64,000 bases of DNA from Cytobacillus oceanisediminis (GCF_022811925.1 NZ_CP065511.1:62001-126000); one strand, 5' to 3'; shown: positions 17,160 through 28,392, numbered from the stretch's first letter. Notes: a model not told the origin generated them from the letters alone. Numbers and translations are program-made.

Positions 17160-18221
17160 TTATTTCTCAGATTGATAGGCATCCCATAATCCGTGAAGAT
17201 ACATGATTCCAAGAGCCCGGTCATATAATCCATATCCCGGTCTGCAGTCTTCACCCCAAAGATGCCGGCCGTGGTCAGGACGTACGTAGCCCTCATATTG
17301 AATCTCGGATAACTCTTTGACGACCCCTTTAATATTGATTGAACCATCTGCAGTCAAATGAGAAGTCTCAATAAAATCACCATTCTCGAATATTTTTACA
17401 TTCCGGATATGGGCAAATGGTGATCTTCCTGCAAATTTTTTTGCCAGGTCAACCATGTCATTTTGCGGATTAGCCCCTAGAGAACCCGTACAAAATGTAA
17501 TGCCGTTGGAGGGAGAGTCGGAAATAGATAGGAGTTTCTGCAGACTTTCTTCTCCGGTCATGATTCGCGGCAGGCCAAAAATGGACCAAGGCGGATCATC
17601 CGGGTGGATAGCCATCTTGATGCCTGCTTCTTCTGCCACTGGCAGAATTTCCTTTAGGAAATAGCCCAGATTGTCCCATAAGTCCTCTGCAGTTACATCC
17701 TGATACGCTGCAAATAACTCTTTAATCCGGGACATTTTCTCCGGCTCCCAGCCAGGAAGAGTCAAATCAGAAGCCTCGGAAACCGTTTTGATTAAATCCT
17801 GCGGATCCAGATTTTCCACTTTGTTCTTTTCATAAAATAATGCCGTTGAGCCATCTGGAAGTGCGCGGTATAAGTCAGTCCGCGTCCAATCAAAGACAGG
17901 CATGAAGTTATAACATATAACTTTTACCCCAAGTTCACCCAGGTTCCGAATGGTTTTCTTATAATTTTCTATATATAAGTCCCTTTCATTGTTTCCCAGC
18001 TTAATAGATTCATGTATATTAACACTTTCCACCACATTTGCATGAAACCCAAAGGACTTTATAAACTCAATTTCAGATTTAATCTCGTCTGTCTCCCAAA
18101 CTTCCCCGACAGGTTTCCTGTGAAGGGCCCAAACGATTCCTTTCACATTGGGAATCTGTTTCACTTGTTCAAGAGTTACGGTATCATTATCCCTTCCATA
18201 CCAGCGAAAGGTCATATTCAT
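17160..18221 (-). CDS. uxuA: Mannonate dehydratase
   Basis: Dehydrates D-mannonate to 2-keto-3-deoxygluconate (KDG). The 353-residue TIM-barrel protein starts MNMTFRWYGRDNDTVTL, nearly as in B. subtilis UxuA, and carries the metal-site stretches MAIHPDDPPW, CTGSLGANPQND, HIRNVK and VRPDHGRHLWGED. Its ATG overlaps the kdgA stop by four bases (ATGA), so the two are translationally coupled. Confidence 0.95.
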   Translation of the reverse strand: MNMTFRWYGRDNDTVTLEQVKQIPNVKGIVWALHRKPVGEVWETDEIKSEIEFIKSFGFHANVVESVNIHESIKLGNNERDLYIENYKKTIRNLGELGVKVICYNFMPVFDWTRTDLYRALPDGSTALFYEKNKVENLDPQDLIKTVSEASDLTLPGWEPEKMSRIKELFAAYQDVTAEDLWDNLGYFLKEILPVAEEAGIKMAIHPDDPPWSIFGLPRIMTGEESLQKLLSISDSPSNGITFCTGSLGANPQNDMVDLAKKFAGRSPFAHIRNVKIFENGDFIETSHLTADGSINIKGVVKELSEIQYEGYVRPDHGRHLWGEDCRPGYGLYDRALGIMYLHGLWDAYQSEK

Positions 18222-18853
18222 TTTCCGCCGCCTCCATTAGTCGCTTCGACATATTTTCCACAAAGTGCTTTTACTGATTCTTTCCCGCCAGCTTTGTATG
18301 CCTTGTTTAAGTCACTTCCAATGCCGGCTGCGACAGCGCCAGCATCAAGCCACGCACCGACATTATCTAAATTCACCCCGCCAGTGGGCATGATGCGTAC
18401 CTGTGGCAGGGGACCATTGACTGCACCGATAAATGATGGATCAAAACGATTAGCCGGGAACAGCTTTACAATGTCACAGCCATATTCGAGAGCTGTCATG
18501 ATTTCAGTTATGGTCATGCATCCAGGAAGATATGGAATGCTGTATCGATTGCAAAGCAAGGCTATATTCTTATCAAAATGCGGACTAACAACAAATTCCG
18601 CCCCATTTAAAATGGCATGACGGGCTGTTTCCGAATCCAGAACTGTCCCAGCCCCGATTACACCGTCTGAACCTCTTAAAGTCTGAAACACTTTTTCCGC
18701 TTCAGGTGTAGTATAAGTCACTTCAATAGCACGAAATCCGCCTTCAATGGCTGCTTCAGAAATATCAATCGCTTCTTCAGGTGTTTTTCCGCGCACAACT
18801 GCAACCACTTTTGATTCTATTAGCTGGTTAAGTTTCTCTATTTTTAAGTTCAT
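18218..18853 (-). CDS. kdgA: 2-keto-3-deoxy-6-phosphogluconate aldolase
   Basis: Splits KDPG into pyruvate and glyceraldehyde-3-phosphate. The 211-residue class I aldolase has Glu44 (AIEVTYTTP) and Schiff-base Lys130 (DIVKLFPA), with the phosphate site MPTGGVNLDN and the GIGSDL loop. It overlaps uxuA by four bases and follows the dehydrogenase gene by about 11 bp. A related 4-hydroxy-2-oxoglutarate activity is possible for this family. Confidence 0.93.
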   Translation of the reverse strand: MNLKIEKLNQLIESKVVAVVRGKTPEEAIDISEAAIEGGFRAIEVTYTTPEAEKVFQTLRGSDGVIGAGTVLDSETARHAILNGAEFVVSPHFDKNIALLCNRYSIPYLPGCMTITEIMTALEYGCDIVKLFPANRFDPSFIGAVNGPLPQVRIMPTGGVNLDNVGAWLDAGAVAAGIGSDLNKAYKAGGKESVKALCGKYVEATNGGGGK

Positions 18854-18864
18854 CTAATCTCCCC

Positions 18865-19884
18865 TTAATCGAAAACAATAACTGCTTTTCGAACCTGGTC
18901 AGGATTGTTCTCTACATATTGGAATGCTTCCTTCACTTCACTAATTGAAAACTGGTGGGTGATAAACCCGTTTGATTGAAGCTTTCTTTCATTGAGTAAA
19001 GAAACAACCTTTTCAAATTGGTTTGTCTGCAGCCTTGAGCCAACAATGGTTACTTCTTTTTTAGTGATTGGAAGCTGCGGAATGGATGATGGCCGTTCAT
19101 CAAACCCCAGCACAACTACCGTGCCAGCAGGCGATACAAGATTTACGCCAAGCTCAAAGGTAGAAGGCAGACATACTGCATCAATCACAACATTTGGTCC
19201 TTCACCATCTGTCAATTCCAATACCCGATCTTCTACAGACTCTTCCGATGCATTAATAATTTCATCTGCCCCATTTTCTTTTGCAAATGCTAGTCGCTCC
19301 TGCTTCAAATCACTGATAATGACTCTTGCTCCCTGCAGCTTCGCCATTTTTAAAATGCATATGCCTATCGGGCCGCTTCCCTGAATGAATACAGTATCAC
19401 CTTCTCCAACAGCCCCGCGCCACACAGCCTGAGCTCCAATGGTGTAGGGTTCAGCCAATACGATTTCATCCCATTCTAAAGATGAATTCACAACATGAAG
19501 CTGTTTTTCAGGCAGTACAAAGAATTCCCGCAAGCCTCCATCTTCATGAACACCAAAAACAGATAAAGACTGACATACATTCGGGCGCCCTTTCCGGCAT
19601 GCGTAGCACTCTCCGCAGTAGCGGATTGGCTCCACTACAACATGGTCACCAGGTTTTATTCCTGAAACATTTGACCCGACTTTAACGACTTCTCCTGCCA
19701 CTTCATGGCCAACAATTCTTGGATAAGTGGCAAGTGGATTTGTACCATGGTAAATATGCATATCAGAACCGCATATACCGACCCTTTTCACTTTCACCAG
19801 GACTTCATCGGGATCGCTTATAACTGGTGTTTCTATATCAATAACTTCCATTTCCATTGCACTTGGAATTTGAACTGCTTTCAT
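18865..19884 (-). CDS. Zinc-dependent alcohol dehydrogenase (YjmD / L-gulonate 5-dehydrogenase type)
   Basis: A 339-residue medium-chain dehydrogenase. It has the catalytic zinc motif [10 protein letters not shown] and GHEVAGEV, the structural zinc motif [15 protein letters not shown], and the NAD site [16 protein letters not shown]. In B. subtilis yjmD sits in the hexuronate operon, and relatives in E. coli (RspB, YjjN) oxidise L-gulonate to fructuronate. No uronate isomerase gene (uxaC) is in this cluster, so an aldonate-to-fructuronate oxidation would be the natural entry reaction. The substrate is inferred. Confidence 0.85.
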   Translation of the reverse strand: MKAVQIPSAMEMEVIDIETPVISDPDEVLVKVKRVGICGSDMHIYHGTNPLATYPRIVGHEVAGEVVKVGSNVSGIKPGDHVVVEPIRYCGECYACRKGRPNVCQSLSVFGVHEDGGLREFFVLPEKQLHVVNSSLEWDEIVLAEPYTIGAQAVWRGAVGEGDTVFIQGSGPIGICILKMAKLQGARVIISDLKQERLAFAKENGADEIINASEESVEDRVLELTDGEGPNVVIDAVCLPSTFELGVNLVSPAGTVVVLGFDERPSSIPQLPITKKEVTIVGSRLQTNQFEKVVSLLNERKLQSNGFITHQFSISEVKEAFQYVENNPDQVRKAVIVFD

Positions 19885-19895
19885 TTTACTGCCCC

Positions 19896-21170
19896 CTATT
19901 CAAATAAACTTGGAAGAAACAGTGAGATTTGCGGCACAAAAGCCACAAGCATTAAGACTGCCAGACTGACACCTAAAAATGGCAGTAATTCTTTTGCTGT
20001 TTTCCCAATTGAGATCTTGCCAATTTGTGATGCTACGAATAGACATACACCAACCGGAGGCGTTACAAGGCCAATAACAAGGTTCAATACCATCATGACA
20101 CCAAATTGAACCGGATCCATACCGATGGAAGCCGCTACTGGCAATAACACCGGGAATAGGATGACTAGAGCCGCAATCGTCTCCATGAACGTTCCAACAA
20201 ACAACAGCAGCAAGTTAATCAATAGAATAACGACAATTGGGTTTGAAGAGATCCCCAGAATCGCATCTGCAACCATTTGAGGAATTTGTTCACTTACCAT
20301 AATCCAGCCAAACAGGTTGGCAAAGCCTACGAGAAGCATGATAGAAGCCGTACCTGTCATGGAAGAGAGCATAATTTCCGGGATTTTTTTGATTGGAAGC
20401 TCTTTATAAACGAAGATTCCAATGACAAAGGCATACAATACTGCAATGACTGAAGCTTCAGTCGGTGTGAAGTAGCCTCCGAGAATTCCATACATAATGA
20501 TAACTGTCATAAATAGTGCCCAGAACGCTCCAGTGAAACTTTTCCATATTTCCTTTAATGACTTTCTTTCCCCTTTGGGATAATTTCTTTTAACAGAAAT
20601 GATATAGGTTGGAATCATTAATCCCAGGCCAAGTAATATCCCTGGCAGAGCACCAGCCAAAAACAGATCGCCAATAGATACTGACGCAAGTGTCCCCACG
20701 ATAATCATTGGAAGAGACGGAGGAATAATCGGGCCAACCGTTGATGAAGATGCCGTTACAGCTGCAGAAAAACCTGCTCCGTACCCTTCTTTTTTCATCG
20801 CAGGAATAAGAATAGCTCCTATACTGGCTGTGTCTGCCAATGCTGTACCTGAAATGCCTGCAAATCCCATCGAGGATCCTACATTCGCTAAGCCAAGGCC
20901 CCCGCGGATATGGCCGAAGCAATTATTTGCAAACTGAATGATGCGATCTGTAATACCGCCAGCATTCATTAGGTTTCCTGCCAGAATAAACCCGGGAATA
21001 CAGAGCAAAACAAAGGAGTTTAGTCCTCCAAACATTTTTTGCGGAATGATGCTTAACGGGATATCAGCCAGTATTAAATAAAAAAGTGAAGATAGGCCAA
21101 GGCTGAATGCTACTGGCACGCCTAGGAATATCAGGATTATGAACGAGAAAAACAAAATGGCTGCCATCAT
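19896..21170 (-). CDS. dctM: TRAP transporter large permease (DctM)
   Basis: A 424-residue protein with about 12 membrane segments, the channel subunit of a tripartite TRAP importer driven by a sodium or proton gradient. Typical stretches are [54 protein letters not shown] and [13 protein letters not shown]. The start overlaps the dctQ stop by four bases. Substrate is probably the sugar acid used by the cluster. Confidence 0.94.
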   Translation of the reverse strand: MMAAILFFSFIILIFLGVPVAFSLGLSSLFYLILADIPLSIIPQKMFGGLNSFVLLCIPGFILAGNLMNAGGITDRIIQFANNCFGHIRGGLGLANVGSSMGFAGISGTALADTASIGAILIPAMKKEGYGAGFSAAVTASSSTVGPIIPPSLPMIIVGTLASVSIGDLFLAGALPGILLGLGLMIPTYIISVKRNYPKGERKSLKEIWKSFTGAFWALFMTVIIMYGILGGYFTPTEASVIAVLYAFVIGIFVYKELPIKKIPEIMLSSMTGTASIMLLVGFANLFGWIMVSEQIPQMVADAILGISSNPIVVILLINLLLLFVGTFMETIAALVILFPVLLPVAASIGMDPVQFGVMMVLNLVIGLVTPPVGVCLFVASQIGKISIGKTAKELLPFLGVSLAVLMLVAFVPQISLFLPSLFE

Positions 21171-21661
21171 AGCTCCCCACCACCCATTTGTGAATTAAAG
21201 TCTTCTTCATTTCGAATTAGCCTAATGATTTTGACAATTGAATACAATAATAAAAATGAACTCATGATAAATATTGCAGCGTGGATTACCGACATCTGAA
21301 AAGGCATTGTAGCTGAAGTCTGGTTTCCTCCTAGCTGTGTAAAGAACCATCCTTCTTTAACGAGAACCCCGCTTAACAATATAATCAGCAAATAAATTCC
21401 AATTTCATAATAGCGGCGAATAGCATGTGACATTTTTGTGAGAATCAGATCCACATTAATAAACTCGCCTCGAAGCAAAGCTAGCGGTGCCCCAAAGCAA
21501 ATGGAGTATATAAACAAATATCGCGTAAGCTCTTCCGTCCAAATTGCTGTGTAGGGAAGATAGCGCGACATGATTTGGATGGTAACCACGATAATAACCC
21601 CTGAAAAACTCATAACAGTCAAGAAGGCTAATATTCGGTCAAGCCAAATTCGAATCTTCAT
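21167..21661 (-). CDS. dctQ: TRAP transporter small permease (DctQ)
   Basis: A 164-residue protein with four membrane segments (ILAFLTVMSFSGVIIVVTIQI, YLFIYSICFGAPLALL, IGIYLLIILLSGVL, AIFIMSSFLLLYSI) and the conserved WTEELTRYLFI. I chose the ATG at 21661 behind GGAAGG; the frame extends 13 codons into the hairpin upstream. It overlaps dctM by four bases. Confidence 0.92.
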   Translation of the reverse strand: MKIRIWLDRILAFLTVMSFSGVIIVVTIQIMSRYLPYTAIWTEELTRYLFIYSICFGAPLALLRGEFINVDLILTKMSHAIRRYYEIGIYLLIILLSGVLVKEGWFFTQLGGNQTSATMPFQMSVIHAAIFIMSSFLLLYSIVKIIRLIRNEEDFNSQMGGGEL

Positions 21662-21682
21662 TTTTTCATTCCTTCCTTTAAT

Positions 21683-21720
21683 TAAAGGCACTGCTGGCAA
21701 AATAGTCAGCGGTGCCTTTA
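21683..21720 (-). promoter_or_regulatory. Strong hairpin between dctP and dctQ
   Basis: TAAAGGCAC.GCTG pairs with CAGC.GTGCCTTTA around a 12-base loop. Only ATTAAAGG follows on the minus strand, so it is not a good terminator. Such hairpins after the binding-protein gene often protect the upstream mRNA so that DctP is made in excess. Confidence 0.65.
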
Positions 21721-21739
21721 ACTTGTTCCAATAAGACTA

Positions 21740-22744
21740 TTATTCTACCTCTAGAATTTTTTCATAAAGCTCATACTGTTCTGGCTTAAGGCTATCTTTA
21801 ATCGCAGGCTGCATTTTTTCACGGAAGGCATCCTGGTCAACATCAACAAACTCCATTCCTTCACTTTCAAGCTCAGACTCTATTTTTGAAATTTCTTCAT
21901 CATAAAGTTTTTCTCCAAATGCCTGGGCTTCTGCAGCTGCTTCTGTCACAGCTTTTTTCTGTTCATCATTCAAGGCCTCAAACTGCTTGTTGCCAATTAG
22001 GATATAAATCCATGAATAAACATGCTCTGTACGATTCACATACTTTTGAACCTCATACAAACCGCCGCTCTGGATTAAGTCCACAGGGTTTTCCTGTCCT
22101 TTAATAACTCCTTGCTGAAGGCCAGTAAATACTTCATTGAAGTCCATAACCTGCGGCTTAGCGCCTGCGGCTTCCCAGACTTTCAGGAACAATGGAACAT
22201 TTGGCACACGCATTGAGAATCCCTTCAAATCAGATGGTGACTCAATAGGCTCACTTGAAGTCAAGTTACGTGGAGCACGTGTATGATAATACAAAGGAGT
22301 CAAGCCAACTTTTTCAGTGATTTCCTTTTCAATTTCTTCACCGATTTCCCCTTCTACAACCGTTTTTACATGGTCAAGATCACGGAAGGCATACGGTACT
22401 GCCATTAAAGCAGCTTTAGGTGCCCAGTTTTGCATGGTTTCCCCTGAAATGACCATGTCAGCTGTACCCGCCTGAATGGCATTGATTGTATCTGTTTCTC
22501 CGCCAAGAGAGTTATTCGGGAAAATTTGAATTTCAATTTGCCCGTCTGTTTTTTCATTAACCAGATCTGCAAATTCCTCAGCTGTTTTATGCCAAATGTG
22601 ATTCTCATCTGCCAAGTGGCCAAACTTCCACTTGATTACTTCTCCCTCTTGCTTCTCGCCACTTGCCCCATTAGAACCGCCCGAACCGCAGGCACTAAGC
22701 ATCAAAGTCGCAGCTAAAACACCGGATAACCACTTAAATTTCAT
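21740..22744 (-). CDS. dctP: TRAP transporter solute-binding lipoprotein (DctP)
   Basis: The 334-residue extracytoplasmic receptor of the TRAP importer. The signal peptide ends in the lipobox LSAC (Cys19), then a Gly/Ser-rich linker. The DctP core shows KFGHLADENHIWHKTAEEFADLVNEKT, IQIFPNNSLGGE, and the ligand-region Arg in SMRVPNVPLFL. GGGGAG precedes the ATG. The length and order dctP-dctQ-dctM are standard. The family includes binders of uronates, aldonates and diketogulonate. Confidence 0.94.
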   Translation of the reverse strand: MKFKWLSGVLAATLMLSACGSGGSNGASGEKQEGEVIKWKFGHLADENHIWHKTAEEFADLVNEKTDGQIEIQIFPNNSLGGETDTINAIQAGTADMVISGETMQNWAPKAALMAVPYAFRDLDHVKTVVEGEIGEEIEKEITEKVGLTPLYYHTRAPRNLTSSEPIESPSDLKGFSMRVPNVPLFLKVWEAAGAKPQVMDFNEVFTGLQQGVIKGQENPVDLIQSGGLYEVQKYVNRTEHVYSWIYILIGNKQFEALNDEQKKAVTEAAAEAQAFGEKLYDEEISKIESELESEGMEFVDVDQDAFREKMQPAIKDSLKPEQYELYEKILEVE

Positions 22745-22772
22745 TGTTTTTCTCCCCTTTTTTTCTATGGAT

Positions 22773-23783
22773 TTAGTTTGTTAAAAACTGATGTACCGTT
22801 GAAGCAATTGTTATCCCTTTTTCGAGATTTCTTTCTTCATTCATTTGTTCAATTTCACCTGGCACAAGAACACTTTTAAAACAGGGAGCTGGAGGTGCCT
22901 GACGGATTTCTGCCATCATTTGATCCATATTTCCCAGGAATGCTTCTGCATCCGTGAAGAATGCCGGATTAATTGCACAGAAATAATGGCCAAGTTTCCT
23001 CTTCTTATCCAGGTCTCCATACATCTTGGCTACATGCGGCCCAAAAGCTGCACCTGCAAGCAAACCTGAGAAGATGTCGACAATCATTGATAGCCCATAG
23101 CCCTTAGGCCCCCCAAACGGAGAAAGTGAAACGACTTTTGAAGGATCTGTTACGGTTTCCCCATTCTCGTCCACACCCCATCCTTCTGGAATTTCTTTTC
23201 CTTCCTCTTTATATTGAAGGATTTTCCCCAGAGCTACATTCGATGTTGCCATATCCAGGATGAATGGTTTTTGTGTTTTTGCCGGAACGCCATAGGCAAT
23301 TGGGTTGGTCCCAAGGAAAGCATCTTTGCCTCCAAATGGCACGACAATCTTATCGGTATGAGTCATTGCTATTCCAATCAGGTTTTGCTCTGCCGCGTTT
23401 TGAACAAAATAACTAAGTGCACCGCAATGGCTGCTGTTAATGGCTGTTACCATTCCCACACCATTTTCCTTTGCCATTTGGATGGCATGATTCATGGCTT
23501 CATCTGCAATGACGTGTCCAAATCCGTCATCCCCATCAACGACACCTGTCACAGGACCGGTCTTATTGAATGTAATCTCCGGATTGGGATTGATTCCTCC
23601 CGCATTTAGACGATTCACATAATGTTCAGTACGAAGTACACCATGTGAGTTAACATTTCTTAAATCCGCATGAACCAGGATTTCCGCAACTTTTTCTGCA
23701 TGTTCATGTATTAAGCCTGCACCTGTTAATTTCTGCACTACTAGCTTCTCAGCTTCTTCATGATGAATTGTCACAGTAGACAT
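22773..23783 (-). CDS. Ldh2-family (malate/lactate dehydrogenase-like) oxidoreductase, YjmC/YiaK type
   Basis: A 336-residue NAD(P)-dependent reductase of the family that includes YiaK (2,3-diketo-L-gulonate reductase), AllD and B. subtilis YjmC. Visible motifs are [39 protein letters not shown] and [12 protein letters not shown] (usually TNPIA.A.P). The ATG at 23783 has AGGGGG upstream. YiaK sits beside a TRAP importer in E. coli as this gene does here, so a keto-acid/aldonate interconversion is likely; the exact substrate is unknown. Confidence 0.88.
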   Translation of the reverse strand: MSTVTIHHEEAEKLVVQKLTGAGLIHEHAEKVAEILVHADLRNVNSHGVLRTEHYVNRLNAGGINPNPEITFNKTGPVTGVVDGDDGFGHVIADEAMNHAIQMAKENGVGMVTAINSSHCGALSYFVQNAAEQNLIGIAMTHTDKIVVPFGGKDAFLGTNPIAYGVPAKTQKPFILDMATSNVALGKILQYKEEGKEIPEGWGVDENGETVTDPSKVVSLSPFGGPKGYGLSMIVDIFSGLLAGAAFGPHVAKMYGDLDKKRKLGHYFCAINPAFFTDAEAFLGNMDQMMAEIRQAPPAPCFKSVLVPGEIEQMNEERNLEKGITIASTVHQFLTN

Positions 23784-23793
23784 AATGATCCCC

Positions 23794-24339
23794 CTACTCC
23801 AGGTTGGTATGTTTCTTGACCATTTCTTCGTTCGAATTTCTTTCTGATAAACTATCAATAATTGCAGCATCTAAGATAAGATGGGCGGCCTGATCAAACT
23901 GATTTCCAAGCGGCTGAATCGTAACCGGCTCTCCTGAAAGGCGGTATTTAGTCGCTGCAGGAATCTGCATTCCCCCAGTAAAGCACGACTGATGAACCGC
24001 CTCTTTATTAGTGGTTATTAAAAATACTTTTGCCCCCGCCCTGAAGGCGTTTTCAGAAAAACTTATTGTCTGTCCTGTTTTGGCTGAGCCAGATAAAACG
24101 ATTAATATATCGTCTTTCTGAATGGCCGGTGTTGTTGTTTCTCCCAAAACATAGACCGTTTTTCCGCTATGCATAAGACGCATGGCAATCGCCCTTGCCA
24201 CTAAGCCTGAACGACCTTCTCCAGTAAAGAAAAAACGAGCGTCACTCTTTAAGAGTGCTACGAAAGATTCGTATTCGTTCTTATCGACATGTGAGCATAC
24301 TGCTCTCATTTCTTTGAGAATTGTAAGAATCGTATCCAT
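23794..24339 (-). CDS. SIS-domain 6-phospho-3-hexuloisomerase-like protein
   Basis: A 181-residue sugar-isomerase-fold protein similar to HxlB/PHI, which turns hexulose-6-phosphate into fructose-6-phosphate. Motifs: [49 protein letters not shown] and a C-terminal [17 protein letters not shown]. The ATG at 24339 lies after GAGGTGG and 11 bp after kdgK; the longer frame starts inside kdgK. It should pair with the HPS-like gene at the far end of the cluster. Confidence 0.83.
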   Translation of the reverse strand: MDTILTILKEMRAVCSHVDKNEYESFVALLKSDARFFFTGEGRSGLVARAIAMRLMHSGKTVYVLGETTTPAIQKDDILIVLSGSAKTGQTISFSENAFRAGAKVFLITTNKEAVHQSCFTGGMQIPAATKYRLSGEPVTIQPLGNQFDQAAHLILDAAIIDSLSERNSNEEMVKKHTNLE

Positions 24340-24349
24340 TGTCCACCTC

Positions 24350-25306
24350 TTATCTTTCAACAATAAGGTCATTATTGATAAATGCGTTTACTTCATTTAG
24401 ATAAGGAAGACCTTCATTATCTCCTGAGACGGTTGTAACCAGGGCGCCTACGCCATTAGCAAATTGAAGCAGCCTTTCCTTGCTGAAACCGTTCAGCCAG
24501 CCATAAATGTATCCCGCATCGAATCCATCTCCGGCTCCGACTGTATCAACTGGAGTCACACGGAAGCTCTCTGCCCGTGTCCAATCGCCATCCCGGAATA
24601 GCTTTGATCCGTTAGCGCCATCCTTTAAGACCAAATCTCTGATGCCATATTCTCTGGCAAATAGCGCAAGTTCATCTTCTTCTTCCATCCCGCTTATTAA
24701 CCTGATCTCTTCTAATCCAGTCAGCAGGATATCAACATGCGGAAGAATTTCTTTATACGCTCTTCTCGCTTCCTCAATCGACCAAAGCTTCAGTCTGATA
24801 TTTGGATCAAAGGAGATTGGAATCTTTTTTTGTTTTGCAGCTTCAATCACTTTTGCGGCAATTTCGATGTTCTTTGGATCAATAGCAAGGAAAACACCTG
24901 TAAGATGGACAAGATCTACATTTTCAAACTGTTCTTCCTGAATCATATCCGGTGTCAAAGTTAAAATAGGCGAGTTATACCGGTAATAGAATGTCTTGCC
25001 TGATCCATCCTCATTGATTTCCTTAAAGTTAAGTGATGTTGGGCAGCCGCTTACAAAATTTACACCCGATACATCTACGCCCTCTCCCCGAGCGAAGTTA
25101 TATATGACTCTGCCAAACTCATCTTCCCCCAGCCGGCTAATCCACTTGCTGCCTAACCCAAGCCTTGCACATCCAATGGCAAAGTTAAGTTCTGCACCGC
25201 CCACCTTGCGTTCAAACTGGGTGACATATCTTAGTGGCCCTTTTACAGCTGGGTTCAGTGTTATCATGGCATCTCCGATTGTTAAAACTTTGAATGGTGA
25301 TGACAT
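24350..25306 (-). CDS. kdgK: 2-keto-3-deoxygluconate kinase (PfkB family)
   Basis: Phosphorylates KDG to KDPG. The 318-residue ribokinase-family protein has GGAELNFAIGCARLGL near the start, the substrate segment RYNSPILTLTPDMI seen in KDG kinases (YYR), and the catalytic VDTVGAGDGFDAGYI near residue 255. The ATG at 25306 has TTAGGAG nine bases upstream; an earlier in-frame start overlaps the regulator gene. Together with uxuA and kdgA it makes a complete mannonate-to-pyruvate route. Confidence 0.92.
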   Translation of the reverse strand: MSSPFKVLTIGDAMITLNPAVKGPLRYVTQFERKVGGAELNFAIGCARLGLGSKWISRLGEDEFGRVIYNFARGEGVDVSGVNFVSGCPTSLNFKEINEDGSGKTFYYRYNSPILTLTPDMIQEEQFENVDLVHLTGVFLAIDPKNIEIAAKVIEAAKQKKIPISFDPNIRLKLWSIEEARRAYKEILPHVDILLTGLEEIRLISGMEEEDELALFAREYGIRDLVLKDGANGSKLFRDGDWTRAESFRVTPVDTVGAGDGFDAGYIYGWLNGFSKERLLQFANGVGALVTTVSGDNEGLPYLNEVNAFINNDLIVER

Positions 25307-25325
25307 TATTTTCTCTCCTAACACT

Positions 25326-26330
25326 CTATAAAGATTCCCGCTCAACTAATGCAGGAGCGTATCTTTTAATCTCGTATACTTCCTCAAATCGAGGATTTCT
25401 AATTAAATCTAATAAAACAGAAGCGGCATCATTGCCAATTTCAAAAGTCGGCTGTTTGATGGCTGTTATCGGTGTTGCCGAGATTTCCAGGAAATCAGAG
25501 TCATCTACTGCGATAACGCTTACATCTTCGGGAACTTTTAAATTCTTTTTTCTTAAAAATTTCAAAAGTTCAATGAGCGAAAGATCGTTTGTAGCAAAAA
25601 ATGCCTCTGGTGTTTCTTTACACATCCACATTTTTTCCAGTTCAGGGATAATGTCTTTTCGTTCTGCCGCAATAATCCAATCATCCTTTACAGGCAAATC
25701 ATTTTGTTTCAGCTTTTTCTTGTATCCATTAATCCGTTCAATCCGGGGTGTCACTTTTTGGCTTAAGGACATGGATACCAGACCTATTTTCCTATGGCCT
25801 TTTTGGACGATTTCCTGAACGGCAATCTCAGCTGCTCTCTCGTTATCCAAAAGCAGTGTTGGATAAATAGTTTTATCAAGCTTTCTATCTACAAAAACAA
25901 TGGGAAAATTTGAAAGCTTCAGCCGTTTATATTGATCTTCATTTCCGATGGTCGGAAAGATAATCAGACCATCAACTTGTTTAGCTAAAAGCATATCAAT
26001 GTATGCACGTTCTTTTTCCGGATTATCGTCTGCGTTACAGACAAACAAATGAAATTCATTTTTTTCGCAGACATCTTCAATGGCCCTGATAATTTCTGTC
26101 GAAAACGTATGAAGTATATTGGCAACAATCACTCCAATGGTTGATGACTTCTTTTGCTTCAAACTTTTAGCTACGAAATTCGGGATATATCCCAGCTCGC
26201 GAATGGCGTCTTCAATTCGCATTTTAGTGGATTCCGCCATATACTCGTAGCGATTATTGATATACTGTGAAACTGTGCTCTTTGATACGTTTGCTTTTTG
26301 CGCAACATCTAACATCGTTATTTTTTTCAT
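25326..26330 (-). CDS. kdgR: LacI-family repressor of the sugar-acid cluster (KdgR-like)
   Basis: A 334-residue regulator: N-terminal helix-turn-helix MLDVAQKANVSKSTVSQYINNRYEYMAESTK, then a periplasmic-binding-protein-like ligand domain (IGVIVANILHTFSTEIIRAIED, DGLIIFPT, PEAFFATND). It is the first gene of the cluster, and two palindromes lie between its promoter and its start codon, so it probably represses itself and the whole operon until KDG or a related intermediate binds. B. subtilis kdgR also heads a kdg operon. Confidence 0.9.
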   Translation of the reverse strand: MKKITMLDVAQKANVSKSTVSQYINNRYEYMAESTKMRIEDAIRELGYIPNFVAKSLKQKKSSTIGVIVANILHTFSTEIIRAIEDVCEKNEFHLFVCNADDNPEKERAYIDMLLAKQVDGLIIFPTIGNEDQYKRLKLSNFPIVFVDRKLDKTIYPTLLLDNERAAEIAVQEIVQKGHRKIGLVSMSLSQKVTPRIERINGYKKKLKQNDLPVKDDWIIAAERKDIIPELEKMWMCKETPEAFFATNDLSLIELLKFLRKKNLKVPEDVSVIAVDDSDFLEISATPITAIKQPTFEIGNDAASVLLDLIRNPRFEEVYEIKRYAPALVERESL

Positions 26331-26349
26331 GTTGTACTATCCTCTCGCA

Positions 26350-26386
26350 AAACCGATTTGGTAAATCGGTTTAGTAAACCGGTTTA
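26350..26386 (-). promoter_or_regulatory. Twin operator palindromes for the LacI-type regulator
   Basis: A perfect 10-bp-arm palindrome, AAACCGATTT and AAATCGGTTT around GGT (26350-26372), is followed at once by the perfect 12-bp palindrome TAAACCGGTTTA (26375-26386). Four ACCG/CGGT half-sites result. Both sit between the -10 box and the start codon, where a bound repressor would block transcription. Confidence 0.8.
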
Positions 26387-26391
26387 GTGAA

Positions 26392-26420
26392 AGTATAAAT
26401 GAAAACCTTTTCAAAATCAA
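26392..26420 (-). promoter_or_regulatory. Promoter of the sugar-acid cluster
   Basis: On the minus strand TTGATT (26415-26420), 17-bp spacer, TATACT (26392-26397), directly upstream of the twin operators. Confidence 0.7.
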
Positions 26421-26471
26421 TACTAAAATTTCTGAATTTTTTTTGCAGAAATCATTCAACAACGATCCAGA

Positions 26472-26506
26472 CAAAAAAAATCCCTCCGAATCCGAAGGAA
26501 TTTTTC
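26472..26506 (-). terminator. Terminator of pyrG
   Basis: ATTCCTTC-GGATTC-GGAGGGAT (two G-U pairs) on the minus strand followed by a run of eight T, directly after the pyrG stop. Confidence 0.75.
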
Positions 26507-26514
26507 AAACTTTA

Positions 26515-28209
<1,695 letters not shown>

Positions 28210-28266
28210 TCAGCGGAAGCTTATCGCAAAGGGATGGTTTAGCTCTTTTAAAAAGGCACATGGCCT

Positions 28267-28315
28267 ATAAAAAAATAAAAAGCGCCCCTCTTACTTAAGT
28301 AAGTAAGGGAGCGCT
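28267..28315 (-). terminator. Leader attenuator of pyrG
   Basis: In the leader, on the minus strand, AGCGCTCCCTTACTT pairs with AAGTAAGAGGGGCGCT around ACTT (28281-28315), followed by TTTTATTTTTTTA. The 5' arm carries the pyrimidine run CTCCCTT that could pair with extra G residues. This matches the known pyrG control of B. subtilis, where low CTP causes slippage at the start and the added poly-G blocks the terminator. Confidence 0.85.
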
Positions 28316-28353
28316 ATTAGCGTCTAAACGAATCGTTCCTTTTTTAAGGAGCC

Positions 28354-28390
28354 CAAAAAGTATTCTACAAGCCCAGAAACGAAAAGTCAA
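28354..28390 (-). promoter_or_regulatory. pyrG promoter with GGGCT start
   Basis: TTGACT (28385-28390), 17-bp spacer, TAGAAT (28362-28367), and eight bases further the initial sequence GGGCTCC with the first G at 28354. GGGC at the start is required for CTP-sensitive reiterative transcription in B. subtilis pyrG. Confidence 0.85.
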
Positions 28391-28392
28391 GA

